A stretch of DNA of 64,000 nt from an uncultured Clostridia bacterium (lineage in GTDB: Bacteria; Bacillota; Clostridia; TANB77; CAG-508). This document shows positions 32,101 through 42,400 of the stretch, piece after piece. A program made the position numbers and the translations under genes. Numbering within the stretch: the first letter of the stretch is position 1; every line of letters starts with the position of its first letter. Under the pieces are notes generated by a model. That model was given only the letters and a program-made list of their open reading frames with translations. It was not told the origin of the DNA and did no database searches. Location of the stretch: the NCBI GenBank assembly GCA_947623465.1, contig CANQGU010000004.1, positions 18,090 to 82,089 of the forward strand, given 5' to 3'.

Positions 32101-32434
32101 AACTGTAAATAAAACAAAAGACAGTAGTAGTGATGTAAAAGTAACAGCAAGAGCAAATACAAAAGCTCCATTTGCTTTAAGTGGAATTGAACTTAAAGAA
32201 TATGATGTAAAAGATACTGCTGATAAAGCTGTACTTGATTCTATCACTGGTGTTGTAGATGCTGACGACGATACAACAGCTGAAAATGTTGCAAAATTAA
32301 ATGCATATCTTGCATCATTTGGAATAAATGGTACAAAAGCTAAAATAACTGTTTCTAAAGATTCAGAAGATATTACAATTGATTTTGCAGATGCTGATAA
32401 AGTTGAAAGTCAAAACATTAAGAATATCAAATAA
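29126..32434 (+). CDS. Large secreted dockerin-bearing multidomain surface protein (cassette 1)
   Basis: Signal peptide; YGDAKQDAIVNGQDALLAEKYF ... DVVNDGVIDGRDSLAIQKFW dockerin-like repeats; Fn3-like domains; no sorting signal. Confidence 0.72.
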   Translation: MKKNLKYISSLVLAGMLVGTIGATSFAADHVKPTGLGIYNKLLPTTKNVVPYLLDSAEDSLTIKDLKGDYSTMSAFNDKAIASEDTKVTTGDTFTLSNGEKYTVVVYGDAKQDAIVNGQDALLAEKYFAGDAETVAKLDGNEAIKEAVDVVNDGVIDGRDSLAIQKFWALGEKLDVKLEEEKVEYEYEVTINDNNIVNTENQTKSKATIKLKKELEEDLTGAKLVVIKADGKDGTVIASNITIPRKTSEIVVPTASTSYYNLSSQTNYPDGEIKAKLVDSKNNVLTEFTFNKHTKEIATDGVGNVKTDRNGTHTANLTLDTYGDSKVVKMYYVPVEYTDATTPGTAAEIGDFDFEKGPYVDVKDGKVDNQTILTDLKNKKAYDLYYVLEDEYGSRSAVLGPVTITTDEGITSARKVANVKAPELEKEGTAANAKFTWKFEDKNALVSEKFTVTVYKDGKVVGEAKDITDMEISVADLKSKAKVDMAVPGTYKIAVSTQGDTKTTPSEPAESNEVTVGEYKAVQNVKFNYDSKTSTKTLSWESDYAKEDIRDYEVKLYTIDANGNKSNTPTRTLYTAEKSIDITSYVTDTVIYQAEVSIRAKQNQLAMISTDNSKAESEKFFTIGAQSISVKSTTTNSATLNLTPQVNVAGKTTVYTVEVYEVTGEDGWTSGKVNYLTTKTVTVDKKTGDFVVDGLESGKEYAFILVAQVDGVEGKSPFGSSAQGTTKKEMPEITEYKVLDDNSKTGNKEIAKTTNGISIDGVEYTNLTDYDANLTKVRNIVDILAKDDVITYTSEKVTVELHNRSATRAFGATVEGMDLDLVGDGFSRAISTTNGKAPKTVTLSGEAIFNISGLNVATDGGKIVLKSSSDVTGNKAVEVAASSNVKINGVDVTVSKDTKIKATGTKFEVTANDSTNDLTFNNPTGGVEITLVGEEGYGSSQDGAIKITANGPVKVSGSIAGNQLNVKSDLDITVTDGTVDIKNPELAGNKNITVNKTKDSSSDVKVTARANTKAPFALSGIELKEYDVKDTADKAVLDSITGVVDADDDTTAENVAKLNAYLASFGINGTKAKITVSKDSEDITIDFADADKVESQNIKNIK

Positions 32435-32450
32435 TAAAAATCTAAAAATT

Positions 32451-32485
32451 ATAACCACCCGTAAACAGGTGGTTATGATTTTTTA
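32451..32485. terminator. Terminator between convergent cassettes 1 and 2
   Basis: ataaccacc...ggtggttat followed by T-rich sequence. Confidence 0.75.
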
Positions 32486-32538
32486 TTTAAAGATATTCCA
32501 TTTTAACGTATACTAAAACAAAATTTTAGTCTATATTA

Positions 32539-35500
32539 TTATTTAAGACCTCCAATTGTAACTGAATCTAGTGTAACTACACTACCTGCAGGTAATGTTA
32601 TTGTAACACCTTCTTGATTAGCAGTAACATTTGAAACTTTAGCGCCTATACTCATTAAACTTGAACCAAAAGCATTGAAGTAATTTACTAATTGAGTTAG
32701 TTTATCATTATTAAGATCTTCAATGTCTGTTTGAGATAATGCTCCAATTGTTTCACCTGCAGAGTCTTTAATCACAGTTCCTTCATCTCTTAATGCTTTT
32801 AATTGTTCAATTGTATAAGGTAAAATTTCTTTATTGCTTAAATCTATTGGAGATGTTAATTTAGTTCTTGCTGTTATTGTTTTTGCTACACTTTCAGCTG
32901 TTGTTGAAACAGTAATTTCTTTAGTTCCTGTTAATTGTCCTTGAGAAGTTGTATCGAAAGTAATGCTTCCATTTGTTGTAGCAATTGATAATTCAGCTCC
33001 TACATTTGCTTTTTCTGTTGCTTTAATTGTTACATCTGCATTTGATTCTATCGTAACTTTTCCTACTTGAGTTTTTCCAATTGTTGCATCTCCATCAAAT
33101 TCAACAATTAATTCATTTCCTGATTTGTTATTAATTGATATCGTATCATTTCCTACTTCTTTTACAGTTAAAACTCTCTTAGATGATGCTATAGAAAGAG
33201 TTGCATCTAAAGCAGCAGTAGAATGAATTTCTATATCATCTATAGTAGCTGACGCACCAGCTACAACATTTACTTTTACACTATCGGAATTTGATGAAAT
33301 ATCTGTTTTAACTTTTACACCATTTTCTAATGTAAATTTAGATGTAGATTCTTTATTAATTTTGAACAATCCTCCATTTAAGATAATTTCTTTAGCATTT
33401 TCTGAAACAGCTTTGATGTCTTGTTCATAATTATTTCCAATTATTTCAACTACTCTTCCTTGGGCATTTATCTGTCTATCATTCCCACTTGTTGCAACAT
33501 TAGCTGCTTTTACTTTAATTTTATCCTCAGTCATAGAAACAATTGTGTCACCTTCATTTAATGATCTAATAAAATAACTTACTGATGGCATTCCTGTTGG
33601 CGCACCTGAAAGCAATTTCATAGGATCATAATATGTTTCAGCATGCTGTGTATCAACTTCTACACCATCAATGTATATTTCTTTGTTAGAACCTGCATAA
33701 ACTTTTCCACCTTCAGTAGCTTTTTTGTCAGTAGCTGTTTTAATAACTACTTTTCCTTCTAGTGAAGGTAAAGTTTTCTTAGTAAATTTTGCTGTTGCAC
33801 TTGATATTTTACTTCTTCCTTCTGCTTCATCTCCATCTATGTGAACTACTAAAACAAATTTGTATTCTGTATATGGTTTTAATCCATCAATTAGTATATC
33901 TCCATTTTTGTCAACTGTTACGTTTTTTCTTACACCGTCATCCTCTCTTGCAAAATGTTCTTCAGCTGTACTTGATGAAGTTTTGCTCCAAACTTCTACA
34001 TCATATGTTACTTCATTTCCTAATGCTTTTAATGTAGTATCTGTTGTAGTAGTTAGAGGTAATTTCATTGATGTATCTGTTATATTTATATCTACAGGTG
34101 TTAAAGTATTAATTACTAAGTTAAAGTAATCCTTTTCTGTTTCTGTTGGTTTTGAAGAGATTACTTTTCCTTTAGAACTATTTGCAGAAATTACAGCTTT
34201 ATAACGAATATTAGGGTTTGGAGTAAATGTTGATGATAAATCATGAACATCACTTAATTTTATTTCCGTTAAATTTTTAGTTATATTTTCGTTTTTAGAT
34301 GATTCACTTTGTTTATAATTTTTATTTATTGGATCATATTCATATATTTTTATTGTGTAACCATTAAAAGCTTCGTTTTCTACATCAGAATATTCATCCC
34401 ATTTCAAATATACTTCATCTGTTTCTTCATTTGTTTCAAAATGAATACCTGTAACTTCAGCTAATTGTGTTACTTCAAATTCAACTTTTTCTGTTTCCTC
34501 AGAATCAGCTGAAGTTCCGTTTATTTTATCTCCATTGGAAATAACTGATACTGAATATTTTCCTTTTTCTTTAACGATGGTAGCTAAAGTCTGAGTTGTT
34601 TCGGTTACATTATTTATTTCTCCTATTACTTCTCCTGCTTCATTATATACTATTACAGTATAATTAGTTGGAGGCACTGTTGGAGCTGTCCATTCAGCTG
34701 ATAAATTATCATTTATTTTAAGGTTTGTAACTTTTTCTTCTTGTTTTGCAGAAGAATCTTTTGGAACTACTGCATGATATACATTTTCTGCATAGTTTCC
34801 AACTGCATTTTCTACTACAAAGTTTACTACATATTTAGTATTGTTTACTAATGAAGTAATTCCATCTAATACACTATCAAATGAATTTCCTGAAACAGTC
34901 ATTAATTTAACATTATCTTTTTCTGCTGTCATAAATTTTTTTGAATTTGTTTCTGCATTTTCATTTTCTTCAACTGTGTAATATACTTTTACTATATCAC
35001 TTCCAGATTTTGCTTCGAATTTTAATCTAGCTTGTTCTGTTCCTTCACGTTTTGCACTTATTTTAGCTGCTTCTGGTTTAACTGTATTTACTGTTATCTC
35101 TGTTGTAGCTAGAACTTCTTTTCCGTCTTCAGATTTTAATTTTAATGTTATTTTTTTATCTTTAAGAACGTTTTCATTCACATCTTTCATAGCTGTTATC
35201 ATACTTGTAAAGTCTACAACTGCAACATCTGCTTCGTCAGCATATTGATTCATTTGTAAATCATCAACATTCATAGCATCTGATTCTTTACCTTCTTTAT
35301 TAATATATACTAATTGGAATTTAGTAAGTTTATCAACTTTTTTCTCAGTTGTAATTTTCATTGTACTTGTTGCAGAATTAGTATCATTTACAGTATTGTT
35401 TTCATTTACTGTAAAGTCATATTGACTTTGTACTGGTGGGTTTTCTTTATCCATTTCTGGTTCAGGATCTACTAATTTATCTGTATAACCTGTTTCATAT

Positions 35501-35973
35501 TCTGCTATTTTCACAACATCATCTATTGTTACTTTATTATCGTCATTTGCTACATCTGCTGCTTCATTTTCTGCATCTGTTGCTTCTGTTAATTCTGCTT
35601 CCATTTCTGCTACTTTTACAACATCATCTATTGATATTGTTCCTGAGCCATTTACATCTCCATATACTACTACTACATATTCCTTATCGTCTACTTTGAA
35701 TTTGCTTCCTGTTCCTAATACAGTATCATTTGATATTGGTGCATCTGCTGTTATATTTTTGTCTTTAAACGTATCACTTGCTTTTAAATCTCCCATTGTA
35801 ACTTTATCATCTATATTGTCTAATATAAATGCTGTTGCAGCTTTGTCTGCAACTTTGTATGTACCTAAATTTCTTGTTTGTACATCTCCTTCTGCTGCAA
35901 GTGTTGTTCCCATTATACTTGTTGTTAACATTCCTGCTACTGCTAATGATGATAAAAATCTAAAATTTTTCAA
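32539..35973 (-). CDS. Large dockerin-bearing surface protein (cassette 2)
   Basis: VVVYGDVNGSGTISIDDVVKVAEM ... ADVANDDNKVTIDDVVKIAEYE duplicated Ca-binding dockerin repeats; signal peptide. Confidence 0.8.
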   Translation of the reverse strand: MKNFRFLSSLAVAGMLTTSIMGTTLAAEGDVQTRNLGTYKVADKAATAFILDNIDDKVTMGDLKASDTFKDKNITADAPISNDTVLGTGSKFKVDDKEYVVVVYGDVNGSGTISIDDVVKVAEMEAELTEATDAENEAADVANDDNKVTIDDVVKIAEYETGYTDKLVDPEPEMDKENPPVQSQYDFTVNENNTVNDTNSATSTMKITTEKKVDKLTKFQLVYINKEGKESDAMNVDDLQMNQYADEADVAVVDFTSMITAMKDVNENVLKDKKITLKLKSEDGKEVLATTEITVNTVKPEAAKISAKREGTEQARLKFEAKSGSDIVKVYYTVEENENAETNSKKFMTAEKDNVKLMTVSGNSFDSVLDGITSLVNNTKYVVNFVVENAVGNYAENVYHAVVPKDSSAKQEEKVTNLKINDNLSAEWTAPTVPPTNYTVIVYNEAGEVIGEINNVTETTQTLATIVKEKGKYSVSVISNGDKINGTSADSEETEKVEFEVTQLAEVTGIHFETNEETDEVYLKWDEYSDVENEAFNGYTIKIYEYDPINKNYKQSESSKNENITKNLTEIKLSDVHDLSSTFTPNPNIRYKAVISANSSKGKVISSKPTETEKDYFNLVINTLTPVDINITDTSMKLPLTTTTDTTLKALGNEVTYDVEVWSKTSSSTAEEHFAREDDGVRKNVTVDKNGDILIDGLKPYTEYKFVLVVHIDGDEAEGRSKISSATAKFTKKTLPSLEGKVVIKTATDKKATEGGKVYAGSNKEIYIDGVEVDTQHAETYYDPMKLLSGAPTGMPSVSYFIRSLNEGDTIVSMTEDKIKVKAANVATSGNDRQINAQGRVVEIIGNNYEQDIKAVSENAKEIILNGGLFKINKESTSKFTLENGVKVKTDISSNSDSVKVNVVAGASATIDDIEIHSTAALDATLSIASSKRVLTVKEVGNDTISINNKSGNELIVEFDGDATIGKTQVGKVTIESNADVTIKATEKANVGAELSIATTNGSITFDTTSQGQLTGTKEITVSTTAESVAKTITARTKLTSPIDLSNKEILPYTIEQLKALRDEGTVIKDSAGETIGALSQTDIEDLNNDKLTQLVNYFNAFGSSLMSIGAKVSNVTANQEGVTITLPAGSVVTLDSVTIGGLK

Positions 35974-36094
35974 TTTTCTTTCCTCCTCATTATTTTTTAT
36001 TTATTATAGATTTTTGTTTTTTGCAAATTATAGTTTACTTTCTTTTTTCTAGGAAATTACTTTTGCTTGCAATTTCCTAGACCTTAATAACTAT

Positions 36095-36793
36095 TTATTT
36101 TCTTATTTTTCTTGCTACTAAAGCTCCGCTTACTAATGCTACTAAAACAATTGCAGCTCCTACAAAATATGTTGTTCCTGCTTGTGCTATTTCTGTTATT
36201 TCGTTTCCGTTGTCATCTATATATTTTCCTTTAGAATCAGAATCATTTTCTGTTTCAGAATTAGATCCTTTTCCTCCTTCAGAACCTGTTCCAGAACCTT
36301 CTCCACCTTCTGGTGTTGGATCTGGTAAAGTAGGGTTTACTGTTACTGTCATTGGTGCAGTGCTTAATGTTTCTGATGGTGTTTCAGCTGCTTCAAATCT
36401 TGTTACAGCAAAATCTTTTGTTGCTCCTGTTGTAACATCTGCTGTTGCTGTAAATGTTATTTTAATTTGTTTTGTTTTGTATCCATTTCCATTAGATACT
36501 GATAGTCTTGTGTTCTTTCCTTGTTTTATTGCTCCATCAGTAATTGTAAATGTTTCACCTTCATTCATTGGTGTTACTGAAGTACTTGTATACTTAAATC
36601 CTTCTGGTATTGCTAATGAAAGACTTATTCCTTTTACTGGTGTTGTTAAATCTATTGTCATTACAACAGTATCTCCTGTTTTTATTGCTGCTTTTTCAGA
36701 TATGTTTAGTGAGGCGCTTGCTGCATTTACACTACCTACCATAGTCATTAAAGCTACTACTAAAATTGTTAAACTTGTTATTATTTTTTTCAT
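36095..36793 (-). CDS. Cohesin-domain surface protein with AQAG-type sorting signal (cassette 2)
   Basis: Signal peptide ITSLTILVVALMTMVGSVNA; cohesin-like core; DDNGNEITEIAQAGTTYFVGAAIVLVALVSGALVARKIRK. Confidence 0.72.
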   Translation of the reverse strand: MKKIITSLTILVVALMTMVGSVNAASASLNISEKAAIKTGDTVVMTIDLTTPVKGISLSLAIPEGFKYTSTSVTPMNEGETFTITDGAIKQGKNTRLSVSNGNGYKTKQIKITFTATADVTTGATKDFAVTRFEAAETPSETLSTAPMTVTVNPTLPDPTPEGGEGSGTGSEGGKGSNSETENDSDSKGKYIDDNGNEITEIAQAGTTYFVGAAIVLVALVSGALVARKIRK

Positions 36794-36827
36794 TTTTATT
36801 ACCTTCCTTTTTCTTATTTTTTCATCA

Positions 36828-36853
36828 TTGCACAATTTCGCTATTTTGTGTAA
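36828..36853 (-). promoter_or_regulatory. Conserved leader hairpin, cassette 2
   Basis: Minus strand ttacacaa-aatagcgaaa-ttgtgcaa. Confidence 0.65.
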
Positions 36854-36974
36854 TACATGATGTTTATTGAATTCTAGTAAAAATTTAATACTATAATTAT
36901 CTTCGCTGAAAATAGTTATTGATAAATGTTATAAAAAATGATATACTATTTAACAGAAAAGTGAGGTTTTAAAT

Positions 36975-38442
36975 ATGGATAAGTTGTCAATATTAAATAT
37001 GTTATCATTAGGAGAAAATAGGGAAATTGAATTTAAAGAATCAAAAAATAAATTACCAAAATCTTTATGGGAAACATATTCTGCTATGTCGAATACTAAG
37101 GGACGGTATTATTGTCTTAGGAGTAAAAGAAGATAAAAATAAAAAAATATATACAGTAGAAGGAATTGATAATGTTCAGAATATTTTAAAAGATTTTTGG
37201 AACAACATTAATAATAAAGAAAAAGTTAGTTTTAATACTTTAAATGATGACAATATTGAAGTTATGAATATCGAAAACAAAACAATTATAATAATTAATA
37301 TTCCAAGAGCGAATAGAAGAAACAAACCTATATTTATAAATAATAATCCATTAACAGGAACTTATAAAAGATTTAATGATGGTGATTTTAAGTGTAATGA
37401 ACATGAAGTAAGATCTATGATAATTGATAGTGGAGAAAAATCAAAAGATAGTGTTGTATTAGAAGAATATAATATAAAAAATATAAATATGGAAACATTT
37501 AAAAACTATCGTAAATCCTTTGAAATTCATAAGGGAGATAGCCATAAATGGAATTTTGTTTCTGATGAAGAATTTTTATGTTTAATAAATGCAATGGATA
37601 GAAAAAATAAAAAATTAACATTAGCAGGATTATTAATGTTTGGAAATAGAGAGGATATTTTAAATATTTTACCCTCATTCTATTTAGATTATAGAGAAGT
37701 AGAGGAAATTCATAATCCTAATTTAAGATGGAAAGCAAGAATAACCTCAATGGATGACAATGTAGTTGGAAATTTATGGAGTTTTTTTAATAAGATAGTA
37801 AACAAATTAACGGCAGATATAGAAATTCCATTTGCATTAAATGAAAAAATGATGAGAATAGAAAATACACCAGTTCATGAAAGTATTCGTGAGGCGCTTG
37901 TGAATTCTTTAATACATTTTCAAATTGATGAAAGTGGTAGTGTAATTATAGAAAAAGGAGAAAGATATTTTAAGTTCTCAAATCCAGGAAACATGAGAAT
38001 ACCAATAAAGGAAGCATTTAATGGAGGAAAAAGTGATCCACGAAACCCAATATTACACCAAATTTTCTCATATTTAGGTTATGGAGAAAGAGCAGGTTCT
38101 GGACTGTTTAATATAAAAGCAACATGGAAAGAAAAAAATTGGAAAGAACCTATAATAGAGGAAACATTAAATCCTAATAGAACAACTTTAATATTAAGTA
38201 TGGAAAAGAAATTACAAGGAACTAATAAGTTCCTAGAAAAATTCCCTGAAAAGTTCCTAGAAAATGAACAGAAGATATTAGATATAATCAAAGAAAAACC
38301 AAATATTACACAAATAGAATTAAGTAACATATTAAAAATCACACCAAGAGCAATAAGGAAAATTATGAAAAAATTAAAAGAAAATAAAATTATAGAAAGA
38401 ATAGGATCTGATAGAAAAGGTTACTGGAAAATTAACTTATAG
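36975..38442 (+). CDS. AlbA_2-type ATP-binding / transcriptional-regulator-like protein; intact only with a +1 shift at CGG 37104-37106
   Basis: MDKLSILNMLSLGENREIEFKESKNKLPKSLWETYSAMSNTKG, skip C37104 -> GIIVLGVKEDKNKK...; HATPase-like region PVHESIREALVNSLIH; C-terminal wHTH. Confidence 0.88.
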
Positions 38443-38688
38443 TAAATTATGAAAAATAAAATTAACTTTAAAAGAGGAGTTATATTAATAAGAAACTACT
38501 GAAAAAGTAGCACAAAAAATAGTAAATTAGAAAAATATTTTCTGATTTACTATTTTTATGCATAAATCTTCTTTACTAAAGCTATTGCTAAAATTTCTTT
38601 TTTTTATAATAAAAAAATTCAAGTAATTATAAATATAAAATTTTATAAAAATACAAAATGGATAACTTTTGTGTAAAAAATTCCCCAA

Positions 38689-38714
38689 TTACACAAAATA
38701 GCGAAATTGTGCAA
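38689..38714 (+). promoter_or_regulatory. Conserved leader hairpin, cassette 3
   Basis: ttacacaa-aatagcgaaa-ttgtgcaa. Confidence 0.65.
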
Positions 38715-38747
38715 TGATAAAAAATAAGAAAAAGGAAGGTAATAAAA

Positions 38748-39428
38748 ATGAAAAAAATAATAACAAGTTTAACAATTTTAGTAGTAGCTTTAATGGTTAT
38801 GGTAGGTAGTGTAAACGCTACAACAGTTGGAGTAGAACCAGAAAATACACAAAAAATAACAGCAGGACAACAAGTAAAACTTACTGTTACTGCAGATGGA
38901 AGAGGAGAAGATTTCAAAGTAAAATATGACACAACTAAATTTGCACTTGATGAAACAGAAACAAGAAAGGTAAGTCCATCAATAACTACAATTAATCCTA
39001 ACTATGACGGACAAGGACAAATAATGGTAATTTCATTAGCTAATACAAATACAGTAGTATTTACAGCTAAAGAAGATATGGAAGTACCTGCAGAAGATCC
39101 AGCTAAAGCATTTAATTTTGATATTACAGAAATACATTCAGTAGGAGTAGATACAGTACCAAGTCTTCAAGCTACAGTAACAGTTACACCTGCTACAGAA
39201 ATAACAGGAGGTAATGAAGGAGAAGGTTCTGGTTCTGGAACAGCTTCTGAAGAAGGAGAAGGATCTAATTCTGAAACAGGAAATGATTCTGATGAAAAAT
39301 ATATAGATGACAACGGAAACGAAATAACAGAAATAACACAAGCAGGAAATACATACTTTGTAGGAGTTGCAATTGCGTTAGTAGCATTAGTAAGCGGAGC
39401 TTTAGTAGTAAGAAAAATAAGAAAATAA
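38748..39428 (+). CDS. Cohesin-domain surface protein with TQAG-type sorting signal (cassette 3)
   Basis: Signal peptide; ITAGQQVKLTVTADGRGEDFKVKYDTTKF; DDNGNEITEITQAGNTYFVGVAIALVALVSGALVVRKIRK. Confidence 0.7.
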   Translation: MKKIITSLTILVVALMVMVGSVNATTVGVEPENTQKITAGQQVKLTVTADGRGEDFKVKYDTTKFALDETETRKVSPSITTINPNYDGQGQIMVISLANTNTVVFTAKEDMEVPAEDPAKAFNFDITEIHSVGVDTVPSLQATVTVTPATEITGGNEGEGSGSGTASEEGEGSNSETGNDSDEKYIDDNGNEITEITQAGNTYFVGVAIALVALVSGALVVRKIRK

Positions 39429-39464
39429 TTAGATAAAAAAATAAACTTTGGGAGGAATGAAAAA

Positions 39465-42400
39465 GTGAAAAAATTTAGATTTTTATCATCACTAACATTA
39501 GCAAGTGTTATAGTATCAGGAACAGCACTTGCAGCAACAGGAGCAACAAAAATGCTTGGTGAATATAAAGCAGGAGAATTAAACAACGCAAAAAATTCAT
39601 CAGTTGTTGCTTTCCAATTATCAGACCCATCTGACCGTGTACTTGTTGACGAGATAAAAGACTTAGGTGGATACACAAATGTTAATGCAAATGGAAAAAC
39701 AGAAGTAACAACAGGAGACTTCATAACAACAAACGGAACAGAAGAACATAAAAATGTAGTAGTATATGGAGACGTTGACGGAAGTGGAGAAGTTAACTTA
39801 GAAGATGTTATTTATGCATCAGATATTCAAGGAAATATGACACAATCACATCCAGGTCACACAGAACTTAACACAGAAGCAGCAGATGTTCAAAACAATG
39901 GAGAAATTACTCTTGAGGATGTAATAGCAATATCAGACTTTTATGGAAATACAAACCTTGACTATGTAAAAGATGTACCAGAAGCAAGCAAAACACCAGT
40001 AGTAGAAGCTAAATATGACTTTACAGTAAATGGAAACAATACTGTAAATGATACAAATATGGATACAAGCAGTGTGAAAATTAAATCAAAAAATGGTAGA
40101 GTAGAAGAAAAAACAGAATTTGACTTATATTATATAGATGAAGATGGTAATGAACAACTAATCGAAGAAGCAACTGGTTTGGAAATTGTCCAATATGCTG
40201 ATGAATCAGAAGAACTTTCTCCTATACAATTAAAAACTGCACTTGAAGGTGTAGTAGAAGAAGGAACTGAGCAACAAGTAACATTAGTACTAAAAGAAAA
40301 AGATTCAGAAGATGTAGTAGGAACAACTACAATAACTGTAAATAGAATTCATCCAGAAGCTGTAAAAAGAAGTGCAAGACGTGAAGGAACAGAACAAGGT
40401 GGATTAAAATTCGAAGCAAAACCAGGAAAAGATATAGTAAAAGTATATTATTTGCTTAAGGAAGGAACTTCTGGAGAAACAGATGCAAATACTATTACTA
40501 CAACAGGAAAATCAGCAACAGTTGAAAATGATAAATTTGATGCAGTATTAGATTGGAATTTGAAAAACAACACAGCATATGCAGTAAGCTTTGTAGTAGA
40601 AAATGCTGCAGGAAATCAATCAGAAGTTTATACAGAAATAATTCCTAATGATTCATCTGCAAAACAAGAAGAAAAAGTTACAGATGTTGAAGTAGATGAT
40701 AGTTCAGATAATAAAATAAAAGTTAAATTTACAGAACCATTAGAAACTAGTACAGTTAAGGAATATATAATAACAATATATGATGAAAATGGAAATATTG
40801 TAGATGAAGTAACTGCTAGTATAGGTGAAGGAGCAACTGGAAAAGATATAACAGATAAAATATCTGAAGGTGGAAAATATACAGTAACTGTTAAAACAAA
40901 AGCTAAAGATGGAACATCAAAAGATTCTGAAGAAACAGAAGCAGTTGAATTTGAAGTATCACAACTAGCTGAAGTTACAGGACTTCATTTCGAAACAAAT
41001 ATAGATGAAACAGGTGCTAAAACAGATGTCTTAAAATGGGATAAATATTCTGATTCAGAAAATGAAGCTTTTAGTGGTTATACAATAAACCTTTATGAAT
41101 ATGAAGGGGATGGTAAATATACTTCTAGTGCAAACCCAACAAAAAATGATGTATCTGCAGAATCAACAGAAATAAAATTAAGCGATATCGGTGGTGGTCT
41201 AACTGCTAATAAACGTTACAAAGCTACAATTTCTGCAAACAGTTCTAAAGGAGAAGTAAAAGCTTCAAAACCAACAGAAACAACAACAGATTACATTAAC
41301 TTAAATGTAGGAACAATAACTCCACAATTAGTTGAGAAAAAAACTGATACAACAGTAGAATTTACAGTTACAAGTAAAGATGCAATAGAAAAATTAGGAG
41401 ATACAGTAACTTATGACGTAGAAGTTTGGGTTAATGGAAAAGTAGACGGTGTTGATGGCAACGTATGGCATAGATCAGATGATATAAGAAAAAATGTAAC
41501 AGTTGATGAAGATGGAAAAATAACTATAGATGAATTAACCCCAGGTACACAATATAAATTTGTATTAATAGTACATATAGATGGAGACAAAGCTGAAGGA
41601 GAAAGTGCTTTATCTAGTGAAGTAGAAACCAAAAAGAGTTTACCATCATTAGAGGGAATGGTAGTTGCTAAAACAGCTGCTACTGCAGAAGATACTGAAG
41701 GTGGAAAAGTTTATGTAGATGCTGAAAAAGAAAATGAAAAGAAATTGTATATTGACGGAGAAGAAATTAAATTGACTGCAGCAGAAGTTGCAAAATATAA
41801 CGATCCTTATGATTTACTTAGTGATTCGGATGAAGGACAATCACAAGATGCAAAAGGATATGCACTTAAATTAATTAGCTCATTAAACGAAGGAGATACA
41901 ATAGTTTCTTTAACAGATGAAAAAGTTACAATTAAAGCTTATGAAAAAGCAACAAATGGAACAGATAGAGAAATTTTTGCTAATGGTAAAGTTCTTGAAA
42001 TAATTGGAAATACTTATGAACAAGATATCAAATCTCTAACAGCTAATGCTAATGAAGTTATCTTAAGTGGCGGATTATTTAAGATTGATTCTGATTCTAC
42101 ATCTGAATTCACATTAAAAGATGGTACAAAAGTATTATCAGATGAAGCTCTTTCAGGTGCTAAAACAATTAAAATGAATGTTGAAGCTGGTGCAACAGTT
42201 AACATAGACAACATAGAAGTACATTCTGTTGCAGAGTTAAAAGGAGCAACTCTTTCTAAAGATACTACAAGAAAATTATTTGTAGATCAAGTAGGAGAAG
42301 AAGCTTTAACATTTAATAATAAATCAGGAGAAGCTCTAATTATTGAAATTGGAGGAGATGCTTCAAAAGAAGAGGATCAAATAGGAAAAGTTACAGTTGA

